Below are positions 17,342 to 25,262 of a stretch of 64,000 nucleotides of DNA, piece by piece. The notes beneath the pieces were generated by a model that had not been told where the DNA came from, made no database searches, and was given only the letters and a program-made list of their open reading frames with translations. This DNA is from Phyllobacterium myrsinacearum (lineage in GTDB: Bacteria; Pseudomonadota; Alphaproteobacteria; Rhizobiales; Rhizobiaceae): the NCBI RefSeq assembly GCF_014138285.1, contig NZ_JACGXN010000004.1, forward strand, positions 248,001-312,000. The letters run 5' to 3'. The position numbers and the translations under genes were made by a program. The stretch's first letter is position 1. Every line of letters starts with the position of its first letter.

Positions 17342-18135
17342 GGTGCCCTTCCGTTTGGAACGGTTTGCGTTGGTTCCAGTGCATATGTTACCGGCATCCG
17401 GCGCTGCCAGAGCAGAAACCCGATTGCTCCCAGCAAAGCCAAAATAAGTACGCCAACCGCTGTTGCGATCCAGAACACCCGGGTTTCGCTGTCTCTCGTC
17501 AACCAGAGGCCCATATATTCCCGAACCTCCAGCGCCGCCGGCGTTTCGCGCGTTTTCTGTGGTGCGGCGACTGGAATGACCGAGACTTTTTCGTAACTCA
17601 GTCCAGCAATACCATTTGCAACCAGTGTCTTGATCTGGGGGATCAATGCATTGATGTTGAGCGAAGGTTCGTGCCGGATGAAAACAGAAGCCGATGCCGG
17701 GGCTGCAAAACGGTTGAGCGGATCATTGTCAGCCAAAACCACGTGAACACGGGCTGAAAGCACTCCATCGATTTCTGAAACCGTACGGGACAGCTCCTCG
17801 CTCAAGGCGTAGATCATCTGCGCCCGTTCCTGAACCGGCGAGGCGACCAGGCCCTCTTTTTTGAACACGCTGCCGATGGTGGCGAACTCGGCTTTCGGCA
17901 AGCCGTTTTCCGCCAGCAACGTGACCGCTTCGGCAAACTGGTCCTCATCTACTACGACAGTCAATTTACCGTCTTTCTGAGGTTTGCGGGTCGCAGAAAT
18001 GCCATGCGTCAACAACGTTGCCACAATCTGATTGGCTTCACGCTGATCGAGATTGGTATAAAGATCCGATTTACATCCCTGCAGGAAACATATGGCAACG
18101 ATCGCCAGTATCATGCGTTGGAGCTTATGCGTCAT
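17338..18135 (-). CDS. sctJ: T3SS inner-membrane ring lipoprotein SctJ (NolT/RhcJ)
   Basis: A 265-residue lipoprotein from the ATG at 18135. A short Lys/Arg-led hydrophobic signal ends in a lipobox (FLQGC), and the mature part holds two ring-building domains: LYTNLDQREANQIVATLL, then RTVSEIDGVLSARVHVVL with PASASVFIR. A C-terminal membrane helix (VFWIATAVGVLILALLGAIGFLLW) ends in a short basic tail. These are the YscJ/FliF-type features. A GTG at 18183 would give a 32-bp overlap with the upstream gene and a longer, atypical N-terminus. SctJ forms the inner ring with SctD. Confidence 0.94.
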   Translation of the reverse strand: MTHKLQRMILAIVAICFLQGCKSDLYTNLDQREANQIVATLLTHGISATRKPQKDGKLTVVVDEDQFAEAVTLLAENGLPKAEFATIGSVFKKEGLVASPVQERAQMIYALSEELSRTVSEIDGVLSARVHVVLADNDPLNRFAAPASASVFIRHEPSLNINALIPQIKTLVANGIAGLSYEKVSVIPVAAPQKTRETPAALEVREYMGLWLTRDSETRVFWIATAVGVLILALLGAIGFLLWQRRMPVTYALEPTQTVPNGRAP

Positions 18136-18151
18136 GGGATTGCTATTGACC

Positions 18152-18565
18152 TCAACCACCGCCGCGGGTCGTTTCGCGAACACTGGTGGTCAGTTGAACA
18201 GGCACGTTTGCGATCATGTGCTGGCGCTGCATCAGGTCAAATGACATGGTAAGCCCCTGGATGAGGTTACCCATCTTGTCCTTGTTGAGCGAAGACTGGT
18301 GATCTTTGGACTGACCAGCTGTTGCCTCTGTGCCGTCACCAGAAGCAAAGAAACGTTGAACTTCGACACGGCCGCTTTCGAGGCGGTCCGCAACCGTTTT
18401 GAACGCCGTACCGAGACTGCGACCGACGTCAACAGGACTTGCGCCGTGAGGCATTGACTGAATTGTCGTAGCAACGTGCTCATAGATGTTCTGCTGGTTG
18501 GCAGAGATCGGCTCGACGAGCTGGTGCTGTGAAACCCCACCGACCGGGGCGATTTGAGTGACCAT
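18152..18565 (-). CDS. sctI: T3SS inner-rod candidate SctI (NolB-like)
   Basis: A 137-residue protein encoded immediately upstream of sctJ, where rhizobial loci carry nolB. The sequence is polar, without a signal peptide, and ends in a helix-turn (MSFDLMQRQHMIANVPVQLT followed by a short tail), like the conserved C-terminus of SctI inner-rod proteins, which are exported and polymerise below the needle. A GAGGT lies about 9 bp before its ATG. The assignment is by synteny and C-terminal pattern; overall similarity in this family is too weak for certainty. Confidence 0.72.
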   Translation of the reverse strand: MVTQIAPVGGVSQHQLVEPISANQQNIYEHVATTIQSMPHGASPVDVGRSLGTAFKTVADRLESGRVEVQRFFASGDGTEATAGQSKDHQSSLNKDKMGNLIQGLTMSFDLMQRQHMIANVPVQLTTSVRETTRGGG

Positions 18566-18600
18566 TGGAGAGTACCTCGTTGGTTGACTACAGCCGATAC

Positions 18601-18786
18601 TTACTCAGACGAATTGGCTTCGCTCATTTGATCGCCGGCAATATCCATGATGAACTGCGTAAACATGGACGTAGCTCCGGAGAGCATTGAGGATTCCAGT
18701 TCCGCTTCGAATTGCTTCTGTGCCGCGTCATCAGCCGGAGAAGTGACCTGCTGTTGAGCAATTGGCGTTGTCCGTTCTACCGTCAT
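18601..18786 (-). CDS. Small T3SS-operon protein of unknown role
   Basis: A 61-residue protein with a strong ribosome site (GAGGAG, 8 bp before ATG) inserted between sctC1 and the nolB-like gene. It has a polar Gln/Thr/Ser/Ala N-terminus and an amphipathic C-terminal half (AELESSMLSGATSMFTQFIM then DIAGDQMSEA), with no cysteine or signal. I know of no gene at this place in classical rhizobial operons. Size and composition would suit a needle subunit, a rod-related export substrate or a small chaperone. It is clearly translated as part of the operon, but the role is unassigned. Confidence 0.6.
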   Translation of the reverse strand: MTVERTTPIAQQQVTSPADDAAQKQFEAELESSMLSGATSMFTQFIMDIAGDQMSEANSSE

Positions 18787-18798
18787 GATTGAAACTCC

Positions 18799-19470
18799 TC
18801 AGTTTGTCGTTTTGGGCGAATTGTTGGTGGGTTGCGATCCCTGTACGTCCTCGCGTTTACGGGCAGCCTGCAGCTCAACTGTTTCGTCAACAGTTGCACC
18901 GCGACCGCGAAACACGCGCACTCTGGGGTCGTCAGCGGCAACAGGGGGAGGTTGTATAGTCGATATAACTTCCCTTGTTACTTCAATGTAAGACGGCGGC
19001 CCGGAAACACGCAGCGCCGCCGCATTCTTGCTGTAGTTGATCGAGAAGCGCTCGTCATACAGCCCCATGCGCTTCATTTCGCGCAGTACGACATCGCCGG
19101 TGAGTCGGCCGAGCTCGATGACCTGTGTCTTGAATTCGTCACTGGGGCTGACATGAAGGATTGCACCGTCAAAGTACCAGTTCAGGCCATTGCCTTCCGC
19201 AAGTTCGTCCAGAAACTGCCCAGCCGTCTGTGCCTTGATCTGTCCGCGGATTTGACCGCGTACCTGACCGTCAAGCACAACCGGAAACCCGAGATTTCGA
19301 CCGAATTCCTTCATGGCTCCAGGCAAGTCCTGATTGATCAACACGTAATGGTAAGGCTTATTCGTCCATTCCGGCAGCGCAGCCGCCGCTGACACGCCGA
19401 ATGTCACTACCGCTGCGGCGAGTGCCGTCAGGAAAGCGGAATGACCCAAATAGGCAATGTTTTCTCCCAC
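18799..19470 (-). CDS. sctC1: Separate N-terminal secretin-domain protein (SctC1, NolW/RhcC1)
   Basis: A 223-residue exported protein that contains only the periplasmic N-domains of a T3SS secretin. An N-terminal signal (hydrophobic run then SAAAALPEW) is followed by an N0-like region (DLPGAMKEFGRNLGFPVVLD, then LDELAEGNGLNWYFDGAILHV) and an N1-like region with NAAALRVSGPPSYIEVT. No beta-barrel secretin domain is present. NolW/RhcC1 in rhizobia has the same architecture and position. The start is GTG at 19470 with a weak ribosome site. It is the first gene of the long leftward operon and probably docks the outer-membrane pore to SctD. Confidence 0.86.
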   Translation of the reverse strand: MGENIAYLGHSAFLTALAAAVVTFGVSAAAALPEWTNKPYHYVLINQDLPGAMKEFGRNLGFPVVLDGQVRGQIRGQIKAQTAGQFLDELAEGNGLNWYFDGAILHVSPSDEFKTQVIELGRLTGDVVLREMKRMGLYDERFSINYSKNAAALRVSGPPSYIEVTREVISTIQPPPVAADDPRVRVFRGRGATVDETVELQAARKREDVQGSQPTNNSPKTTN

Positions 19471-19827
19471 GCTTTCACATCCCGGTTCAGCGAACTCACC
19501 GTGAAAGGATTACAATTGTGAGTAATCACTGTCAATGTTGTTGTGATAGATGTGTGAGTGTTGAAAGCTTCGTTTTTGCATAGTGCCGATTCTTGCCAAT
19601 TTTCAGAAATTCCAATAAAAACAGCATATTAAAGGTGGATTGGGTGGGTTTGCCGACAGATTGATGTAATAATTGTAAGACAAAAGAGTGATTGGTGTGC
19701 GCGATCTCTTTTCTGTAATATTGCCAACATATGAGTATGCTGTTAGTTGTGAGTCAGCACTGATTTGTGCTTTAACACAGCTCGCAGTCTCGAGCTGGAG
19801 GCTAATTGAAACGCAAAAGGATTCATC
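19471..19827. promoter_or_regulatory. Divergent T3SS promoter region
   Basis: About 357 bases between the leftward sctC1 operon and the rightward needle/sctD operon. Near the left side are TCACA units on the minus strand; toward the right, TTGTGAGT (19747-19754) lies about 75 bp before the small gene at 19828. The region is AT-rich, with several possible -10 sequences, and has no classic tts box (TtsI site) that I can recognise. Expression of both operons is likely coordinated from here. Confidence 0.55.
19516..19557 (-). promoter_or_regulatory. TCACA repeats upstream of sctC1
   Basis: On the minus strand TCACA units occupy 19557-19553 and 19546-19542, spaced 11 bp, and a third lies at 19521-19517 inside ACTCACAA. 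Orientation relative to sctC1 is the same as that of the repeats ahead of the giant gene at 2732. They lie about 50-90 bp upstream of the GTG start. A shared activator site is the simplest reading, though no binding protein is known. Confidence 0.45.
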
Positions 19828-19998
19828 ATGGCTCAGTCAGGTTCCGTAAACGCTTCCTCTTCATCCACCAACTTCGACAGCAATCTTGCTTCCTTGAAAG
19901 AAGCATTTGATCGCATCCAGAAAGAAGCAACGCAGACAAAGCTTGCAACGATGGATGGTCAGAGCGTGCTTGATATCGCCAAGGCAAAGATTGGCTGA
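19828..19998 (+). CDS. 56-residue needle/pilin-like protein (candidate SctF)
   Basis: A very small polar protein (56 residues) with a Ser-rich N-terminus, a central amphipathic helix (LASLKEAFDRIQKEATQTKL), a short turn and a C-terminal helix (MDGQSVLDIAKAKIG). It has no Cys, no signal and no aromatic residues except Phe. Size, helix-turn-helix layout and place as the first gene of the sctD operon fit an exported T3SS needle subunit such as NopA. A strong intrinsic terminator directly follows, as expected for a subunit made in large excess over the downstream ring protein. Family similarity is too low to prove the call. Confidence 0.6.
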   Translation: MAQSGSVNASSSSTNFDSNLASLKEAFDRIQKEATQTKLATMDGQSVLDIAKAKIG

Positions 19999-20007
19999 TT
20001 TCTAAGG

Positions 20008-20043
20008 GAGAGGGCGGTTAGAGCCGTCCTCTCTTTTTTATTT
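20008..20043 (+). terminator. Strong intrinsic terminator or attenuator after needle-like gene
   Basis: A 10-bp stem (GAGAGGGCGG paired with CCGTCCTCTC, one G-T pair), a 6-base loop and a run of six T lie 10 bp after the 19828-19998 stop. It lies between this gene and sctD on the same strand, so partial read-through would make the small protein far more abundant than SctD. Confidence 0.85.
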
Positions 20044-20095
20044 GCTGGCGCCCTGGGGCGCTGATGCTGGCGACCACAACGAATGCAGGTTTCAC

Positions 20096-21004
20096 ATGAT
20101 GTTGATGAAGCAAATTTCTGGCGCCACAAGTGAATTGACGTTGAATGTCCTTGATGGCGTCCATCGCGGTGTAGCGGTTCCTATTTCGGGTGACGATTGT
20201 GAGATCGGCTCGTCGATGGACTGTGACTTGTTCTTAAGTGACAGTGCGATTGAGGGGCGGCACTTTTCCATCCGCCGCGCGGGAACCATGGTGGTGATCG
20301 GCGCCCATGGCGGCGAAGTGATCATCAATGACCGAACAAAACTTGATGTTGGCAAGGGCATGCGCACGAAGCTGCCTGTGCGAATCCTGGCGGGCGGTGT
20401 CTCCATGGTTCTTGATGGTCCGGCCAAGACGCAGCACAGCCTGCAGTCGTATCTGCAGCCATTGCGCAAGGTCGGGTTGTTCGGCGGTTGTGTTGCGCTG
20501 TTGGGTGTGTCGATCGCACTGGTTCAGGCGGGTGTCGCCAGCAGTCTCGATAGTGGCCGCACTGATTCCACTCTTGCTGCCGCTTCGCCGGGTGCGCCGG
20601 ATGTATCGGCGGCAAACGGAGACCCAAGACAGGTGCTCAACCAAATGCTGACTGACAATGGGCTCCAGTCCCTGGATGTCCAGTGGGATGGCTCGCGTGT
20701 TCATGTCGATGGCGCGGTTGATCCGGTGCAGATGAAAAAGTGGGCTGATGTCCAGTACAGATTTGATAGCCAGTATGGCAGCCACAACGTTGTGTCGAGC
20801 AGCGTCCATGAAGTGGCAAAGAAGGTTCAGCCAAAGTTCAAATTGCAGGCGATCTGGTTTGGAGAAAAGCCCTACGCGATTGCTGCTGACGGTTCGCGGC
20901 TCTATACCGGCGCAGCGCTGGAGGATGGCTGGATCATCAAGGAAATCGGGTCCGACAGACTCGTGGTCAAGCGCAATGTGGAAGAATTCACGTTAACATT
21001 CTAA
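20096..21004 (+). CDS. sctD: T3SS inner-membrane ring protein SctD (FHA-domain)
   Basis: A 302-residue bitopic ring protein. Residues to about 95 form an FHA-like cytoplasmic domain (ELTLNVLDGVHRGVAVPISG, then a GSSMDCDLFLSD and EGRHFSI pattern); one membrane helix follows at about 125-148; the remainder is a periplasmic part with BON-like folds. The protein is shorter than YscD, as in rhizobial homologues. I use ATG 20096 (an AGG lies 7 bp upstream) rather than the upstream TTG. SctD forms the outer of the two inner-membrane rings and contacts the secretin N-domain; here that partner may be SctC1. Confidence 0.86.
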   Translation: MMLMKQISGATSELTLNVLDGVHRGVAVPISGDDCEIGSSMDCDLFLSDSAIEGRHFSIRRAGTMVVIGAHGGEVIINDRTKLDVGKGMRTKLPVRILAGGVSMVLDGPAKTQHSLQSYLQPLRKVGLFGGCVALLGVSIALVQAGVASSLDSGRTDSTLAAASPGAPDVSAANGDPRQVLNQMLTDNGLQSLDVQWDGSRVHVDGAVDPVQMKKWADVQYRFDSQYGSHNVVSSSVHEVAKKVQPKFKLQAIWFGEKPYAIAADGSRLYTGAALEDGWIIKEIGSDRLVVKRNVEEFTLTF

Positions 21005-21021
21005 CGGCGGGGGAGAGGCGA

Positions 21022-21417
21022 ATGGCGCTTGATCTGCGTCGTACGGAAGGTCGGGAGCGTGCAGAGCGCCTGCTGCCTGCTGTCGGTGATCGAGCCGGCA
21101 CGAATGCAGCAACGGACGTTCAGTCCTTTGAGGCTGCCCTGCGCAGCACCAAGCTTTTCAACGAACGCGGAAAGAATGCCAACCGCAAGCGCACCGACAA
21201 ATTCTCGCGGGTTGATGCATCTGCCATTGGCAAGCTGAAGGGATTCCACAGCGAAGAAATGCTTTTGCACATTCTGGAACATGTCTTGCCCCTTCTGGAA
21301 CTCGGGCCGGATATCGCCGCCATTGCGGTGGAGTTGATGCAGGAAGAAATCGACAAATGCCGGGATGTGAACGGTCGAATTGCAGAGGTAAAGTCCGTTG
21401 AACTTCAGCGAGCGTGA
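21022..21417 (+). CDS. SctX-like candidate encoded before sctY and sctV
   Basis: A 131-residue protein with an excellent ribosome site (GGGGGAGAGG before ATG 21022). The N-terminal half is basic and polar; the C-terminal 65 residues are helical (SEEMLLHILEHVLPLLELGP and a following ELMQEEIDKC helix). No clear sequence match. Gene order, small protein then small TPR protein then SctV, is the YscX-YscY-YscV order known from Yersinia and Pseudomonas, where YscX is an early export substrate bound by YscY. The SctX call therefore rests on synteny only. A gatekeeper fragment or a SctD accessory are alternatives. Confidence 0.5.
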   Translation: MALDLRRTEGRERAERLLPAVGDRAGTNAATDVQSFEAALRSTKLFNERGKNANRKRTDKFSRVDASAIGKLKGFHSEEMLLHILEHVLPLLELGPDIAAIAVELMQEEIDKCRDVNGRIAEVKSVELQRA

Positions 21418-21757
21418 GAGCGCCGAGTATCTTCATACATTAGGTCGGCTGTACTGGCGGGCGGGAAATCTGGACCGCGGTCTGGTGTTCTTGCTGCTTG
21501 CGGCGCGTGTGGCGCCGGACGACGTCGCCATTCTCAAGACGCTTGCCGTGGTGTTTATCGAACAAGGCGCCGCTGCCCGCGCCTTGACAACGATTGATCG
21601 CATAGCCGGATTGGGTGAGGAGTTTCAACTGGAGCTGGCGGCGCTTGAAAGCCGCGCCTTGTGGACCGCAGGACAGTATCAGGAAGCGCGCGATACGTTC
21701 TCTGATTTTATGACTAAAAGGTCTGCATCCTCAACGACCACGCCGGTCGGATCGTGA
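21398..21757 (+). CDS. TPR protein, SctY-like chaperone
   Basis: A 119-residue protein made of about three TPR-type helix pairs (YLHTLGRLYWRAGNLDRGLV; AARVAPDDVAILKTLAVVF; ALESRALWTAGQYQEARDTF). The frame starts at TTG 21398, which overlaps the upstream gene by 20 bp and has GAGG at 9 bp; no ATG is available. The stop overlaps the GTG start of sctV as GTGA. TPR proteins in this place (y4yS-type in rhizobia, YscY in Yersinia) bind SctV and its early substrate. The chaperone function is inferred from family and position. Confidence 0.7.
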   Translation: MNFSERESAEYLHTLGRLYWRAGNLDRGLVFLLLAARVAPDDVAILKTLAVVFIEQGAAARALTTIDRIAGLGEEFQLELAALESRALWTAGQYQEARDTFSDFMTKRSASSTTTPVGS

Positions 21758-23868
21758 CAATGAAGATATTGTTGCAGCTCAACAAATTGGCTCGAATGGC
21801 GGCACAGCGCACGGATCTGGTTGTCGCGATTATGGTGCTGTTGGCCATTGGCATGATGATCCTGCCTTTGCCGACTGTGATGGTCGATGTGCTGATCGGT
21901 ATCAACCTTGCCTTCAGTCTGCTGGTTTTGATTGTCTCGTTCTATATTTCAAAGCCAGTGGAGTTTTCAGCGCTGCCATCAGTCGTTTTGCTGGGAACCT
22001 TGTTCCGCCTGTCTCTAACAATCACCACGACGCGTCTTATTCTCCTTCAGGCGGATGCCGGCGACGTGGTCAATACATTCGGAAATTTTGTGGTCGGCGG
22101 CGAGATCGTCGTGGGCCTCGTGGTGTTTCTTGTGATCACCGTTGCTCAATTCGTGGTCATTACGAAAGGCGCCGAAAGAGTAGCGGAAGTAGCTGCGCGT
22201 TTTACACTTGATGCTTTACCCGGCAAACAGATCAGTATCGACAATGAAGTGCGCAATGGTGACATCGACGCCGCCGAGGCCAGGGTTAAACGGCAGAATC
22301 TAGAGCGAGAAAATCAATTCTACGGCGCCATGGACGGCGCAATGAAGTTCATCAAGGGCGATGCAATCGCTGGAATCCTCATCATCGGTATCAATTTGAT
22401 CGGAGGGCTCAGCATTGGCATCTGGCAACGTGGTCTGTCATTCGGCGAGGCTGCTCATACCTATTCTCTGCTGACGGTTGGCGATGGTCTCATAGCTCAA
22501 ATACCCGCGCTGCTTGTGTCCGTTGCATCCGGTGCGGTCGTTACGCGTGTTGCCTCGCATGGCAATCAGGATCTTGGATCTGAAATAATCGGTCAGCTTG
22601 GTGCTGATCCCCGCGCGATATCGCTCGCTGCCGTGATCCTTTTCCTTCTTGCCTTTGTCCCGGGGATGCCCGTAACCGTTTTTCTGTCTCTCGCTGCTGT
22701 GGCCGGAGCCCTGGCATTTTTCCGGAAACGCCAGATCAAGACAGAGAGTGCAGTCTTCGCACTTGAGAACGAAAGCAGGGAGGTTCAGCCCGAGGTACCG
22801 GAACCATCTCGCGAAGCGATGTCGCGACTTGCGGTCTGGCTCGGTGAGGGTCTTGGCAAGGCTATATCAGCCGAAAGGTTTTCCTCGGGTGCAGATACTA
22901 TCAAACGCCGCATCTTCACCGATCTTGGTATCAATATTCCCCAGGCACAGCTTTGGCCCGCCGAAGACGGAGACAGGAACGAATTCCGCATCGATCTTGA
23001 AGGTGTGCCCATTGTAGAGGGCGCAATCGAACCCGATCAGTTGCTCGTACTGGATTCGGCCACAGACCTGGATTTGATGAGCATAGATTATGAGGATGCC
23101 GGTTCCCTGATTGGCCGGAGAATGACCTATTGGGTTCACAAAGACCACGAGCAACAGCTTATCGATGCGGGAATAACATTCCATTCTCCTGACGCGGTTC
23201 TCCTTGAGATTATGTTTCATGCCTTGCGCCGCTACGCTTCGCATTTTGCTGGCATTCAGGAAACGAAATCATTGCTCGCCGCTTGTGAGAGCCAATACGG
23301 GGAACTGGTGAAGGAGGCCGTTGAAGTCTCTTCCGTGCAAAAGATTTCGGAAGTTCTGCGCCGTCTTGTCGAGGAAGATGTACCCGTTACCAATATGCGC
23401 GCGATCCTCGAAACGATTGTGGAAAATGCGCCTCAGGTCGAAAACGCCCACCAGATGGCCGAGCTCGTTCGCGGTGGTCTGGCACGTCAGATCAGCCATC
23501 GCAGGGCAGAGAAAAACCGGATCATTCCGGTGTTCATCCTGACCAGACAGATCGAAGAAGCAATACGCGCGGCCTTGAAACAAGGGAATTACATACAGGA
23601 CGATGTCCTGAAACCGCTCATTGATCAGGTGAGCGCATTGCTGAACTCAGGCGATCCGATGTTGAAGCGGTCAGTGCTGACGTCAATTGATATCCGCCGG
23701 CAGATTTACAGCATCCTTGCCGGGCAGAATGTCGATATCCCGGTGCTTTCCTATCAGGAGATCGCTTCTGAATTCAACGTGCAGTCGCTGGCTACAATTG
23801 CACTTCCTGCACCCGGAAAGCCTTCGCTGAAGACTGAACGCAATGACCAGACGGAAACAGCCGGATAG
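21754..23868 (+). CDS. sctV: T3SS export gate protein SctV (RhcV, FHIPEP family)
   Basis: A 704-residue inner-membrane protein, the usual family length. The N-terminal 320 residues hold about eight membrane helices, with signatures such as PSVVLLGTLFRLSLTITTTR, the PGKQISIDNEVRNGDI segment (PGKQMxIDxD-type motif of the FHIPEP family) and VGDGLIAQIPALLVS. The C-terminal cytoplasmic domain (about 370-690) forms the nonameric ring that receives substrates and chaperones; QLWPAEDG and DIRRQIYSILA lie there. GTG 21754 overlaps sctY; ATG 21760 is possible. Confidence 0.96.
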   Translation: MTMKILLQLNKLARMAAQRTDLVVAIMVLLAIGMMILPLPTVMVDVLIGINLAFSLLVLIVSFYISKPVEFSALPSVVLLGTLFRLSLTITTTRLILLQADAGDVVNTFGNFVVGGEIVVGLVVFLVITVAQFVVITKGAERVAEVAARFTLDALPGKQISIDNEVRNGDIDAAEARVKRQNLERENQFYGAMDGAMKFIKGDAIAGILIIGINLIGGLSIGIWQRGLSFGEAAHTYSLLTVGDGLIAQIPALLVSVASGAVVTRVASHGNQDLGSEIIGQLGADPRAISLAAVILFLLAFVPGMPVTVFLSLAAVAGALAFFRKRQIKTESAVFALENESREVQPEVPEPSREAMSRLAVWLGEGLGKAISAERFSSGADTIKRRIFTDLGINIPQAQLWPAEDGDRNEFRIDLEGVPIVEGAIEPDQLLVLDSATDLDLMSIDYEDAGSLIGRRMTYWVHKDHEQQLIDAGITFHSPDAVLLEIMFHALRRYASHFAGIQETKSLLAACESQYGELVKEAVEVSSVQKISEVLRRLVEEDVPVTNMRAILETIVENAPQVENAHQMAELVRGGLARQISHRRAEKNRIIPVFILTRQIEEAIRAALKQGNYIQDDVLKPLIDQVSALLNSGDPMLKRSVLTSIDIRRQIYSILAGQNVDIPVLSYQEIASEFNVQSLATIALPAPGKPSLKTERNDQTETAG

Positions 23869-23899
23869 ACCGGAATGCAAGGTCGGGGGACCCAGAATA

Positions 23900-25258
23900 G
23901 TGAATTATCTGATGCTCAACATAAAACGGTCCTTTGGCTGGAGGCGCGGTATAATGCTGTGTGCTCTGCTTCTGGGCATGATGTCGACGATTGCCATGGA
24001 CGGAACAGCGTTGGCGCAGACGATCAGCGTCGATGCGATGACCGGACAACCTTTGAAGCTGACACAGGGGCAGGGTGTCATCATCCGTTTTGACCAACCG
24101 GTCGAGTCGGTCTTTGTCGCCGATACCCAGATAGCCGACGTTCGTGTGGTCTCACCCGGAGCCATCTATGTGTTCGGTTCTGCTGTCGGCACCACCAATC
24201 TCATTGCGCTCAATGCGGACCAGAGTCTGCGCGGTACGATGAAGCTGATCATTTCAGGCAATACCGATCCGGCAAAACAATCCCTGAAGACGCTGCAGCC
24301 CAACACGATTATCGATGTGAAGCTGTTTGGCGAGAAGACTGTTGCGACAGGAAAAGCGCGTTCAGTGGGTGAGGCCGTCGATACTGAGTCTGTCATCCAG
24401 TCCTACGCCAAGCCGGGCGTTCCACCCGTCAATAACACCACGATTCAGGGTGCCAATCAGGTGAATATCCGCGTGCGGTTTGCCGAAGTTTCGCGCAATT
24501 CTCTGGAGCGTTACGGGCTGAACTGGAGTGCTTTGATTGACAGCGGTTCGTTTTCATTCGGCATTGTAAAGGGCAATCCGCTTCAGACCGGCACCGGCGG
24601 CATCAGCGGGCATCTCGGTACGGGTAACGTGAACGTCGATGTCCTGCTCGACGCCCTTCAGAACAACGGTATCCTAACCGTTCTCGCAGAGCCGAATATC
24701 ACGGCGGTGACCGGACAGACGGCCAGTTTCCTTGCGGGTGGCGAAGTCCCGATCCCTGTTCCGGCCGGCGATCAGCAGATCGGCATTGAGTACAAACAAT
24801 TCGGTGTGTCGCTGCAATTCACACCAACACTTCTTCCCAACAACCGCATCTCTCTGCAGGTGAAGCCGGAGGTCAGCACTATTTCAGCGGCAACAGGCGT
24901 CACGATCGGTGGTGTCAGCGTTCCAGGTTTCAAGGTCCGCAAGGCGGACACCACTGTTGAAATCGGCAGCGGCCAGACGTTCGCCATAGCTGGCCTGTTT
25001 CAAAGAGAGGAAACACGGGAACTCGAAAAAACCCCTGTTCTTGGCGATGTTCCCATTCTGGGAAGCCTGTTCAAATCGCGGAAGTTTCAACGCAACGAGA
25101 CTGAGCTTGTCATTCTCATCACGCCCTATCTTGTTCAGCCGCGATCCGACAGATCATTGAAGACGCCATTGGATAGTCCCGGCGGTGCGCTCTCGGCACC
25201 AATTGCAAAGAAACGGCAGGTTACGAAAAAAGGATATGGGTTCTATGTGGGAGATTGA
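23900..25258 (+). CDS. Outer-membrane secretin of Tad/CpaC type serving the T3SS (RhcC2 position)
   Basis: A secretin of about 452 residues from GTG 23900 (GGGGGA 9 bp upstream); ATG 23912 is an alternative. After a signal ending near ALAQ it has the N-terminal pilus-assembly domain (ESVFVADTQIADVRVVSPG, then GSAVGTTNLIAL) and a BON-like region, then the secretin core (VNVDVLLDALQNNGILTVLA, GQTASFLAGGEVPIPVP, YKQFGVSLQFTPTLL) and the C-terminal LGDVPILGSLFKS and ETELVILITPYLV. These are CpaC/RcpA features of Tad pili, not those of Ysc or Hrp secretins. It lies directly after sctV, and no Tad ATPase, TadB/C or pilin genes are nearby, so it likely works with the T3SS. Confidence 0.88.
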   Translation: MNYLMLNIKRSFGWRRGIMLCALLLGMMSTIAMDGTALAQTISVDAMTGQPLKLTQGQGVIIRFDQPVESVFVADTQIADVRVVSPGAIYVFGSAVGTTNLIALNADQSLRGTMKLIISGNTDPAKQSLKTLQPNTIIDVKLFGEKTVATGKARSVGEAVDTESVIQSYAKPGVPPVNNTTIQGANQVNIRVRFAEVSRNSLERYGLNWSALIDSGSFSFGIVKGNPLQTGTGGISGHLGTGNVNVDVLLDALQNNGILTVLAEPNITAVTGQTASFLAGGEVPIPVPAGDQQIGIEYKQFGVSLQFTPTLLPNNRISLQVKPEVSTISAATGVTIGGVSVPGFKVRKADTTVEIGSGQTFAIAGLFQREETRELEKTPVLGDVPILGSLFKSRKFQRNETELVILITPYLVQPRSDRSLKTPLDSPGGALSAPIAKKRQVTKKGYGFYVGD

Positions 25259-25262
25259 GAGT

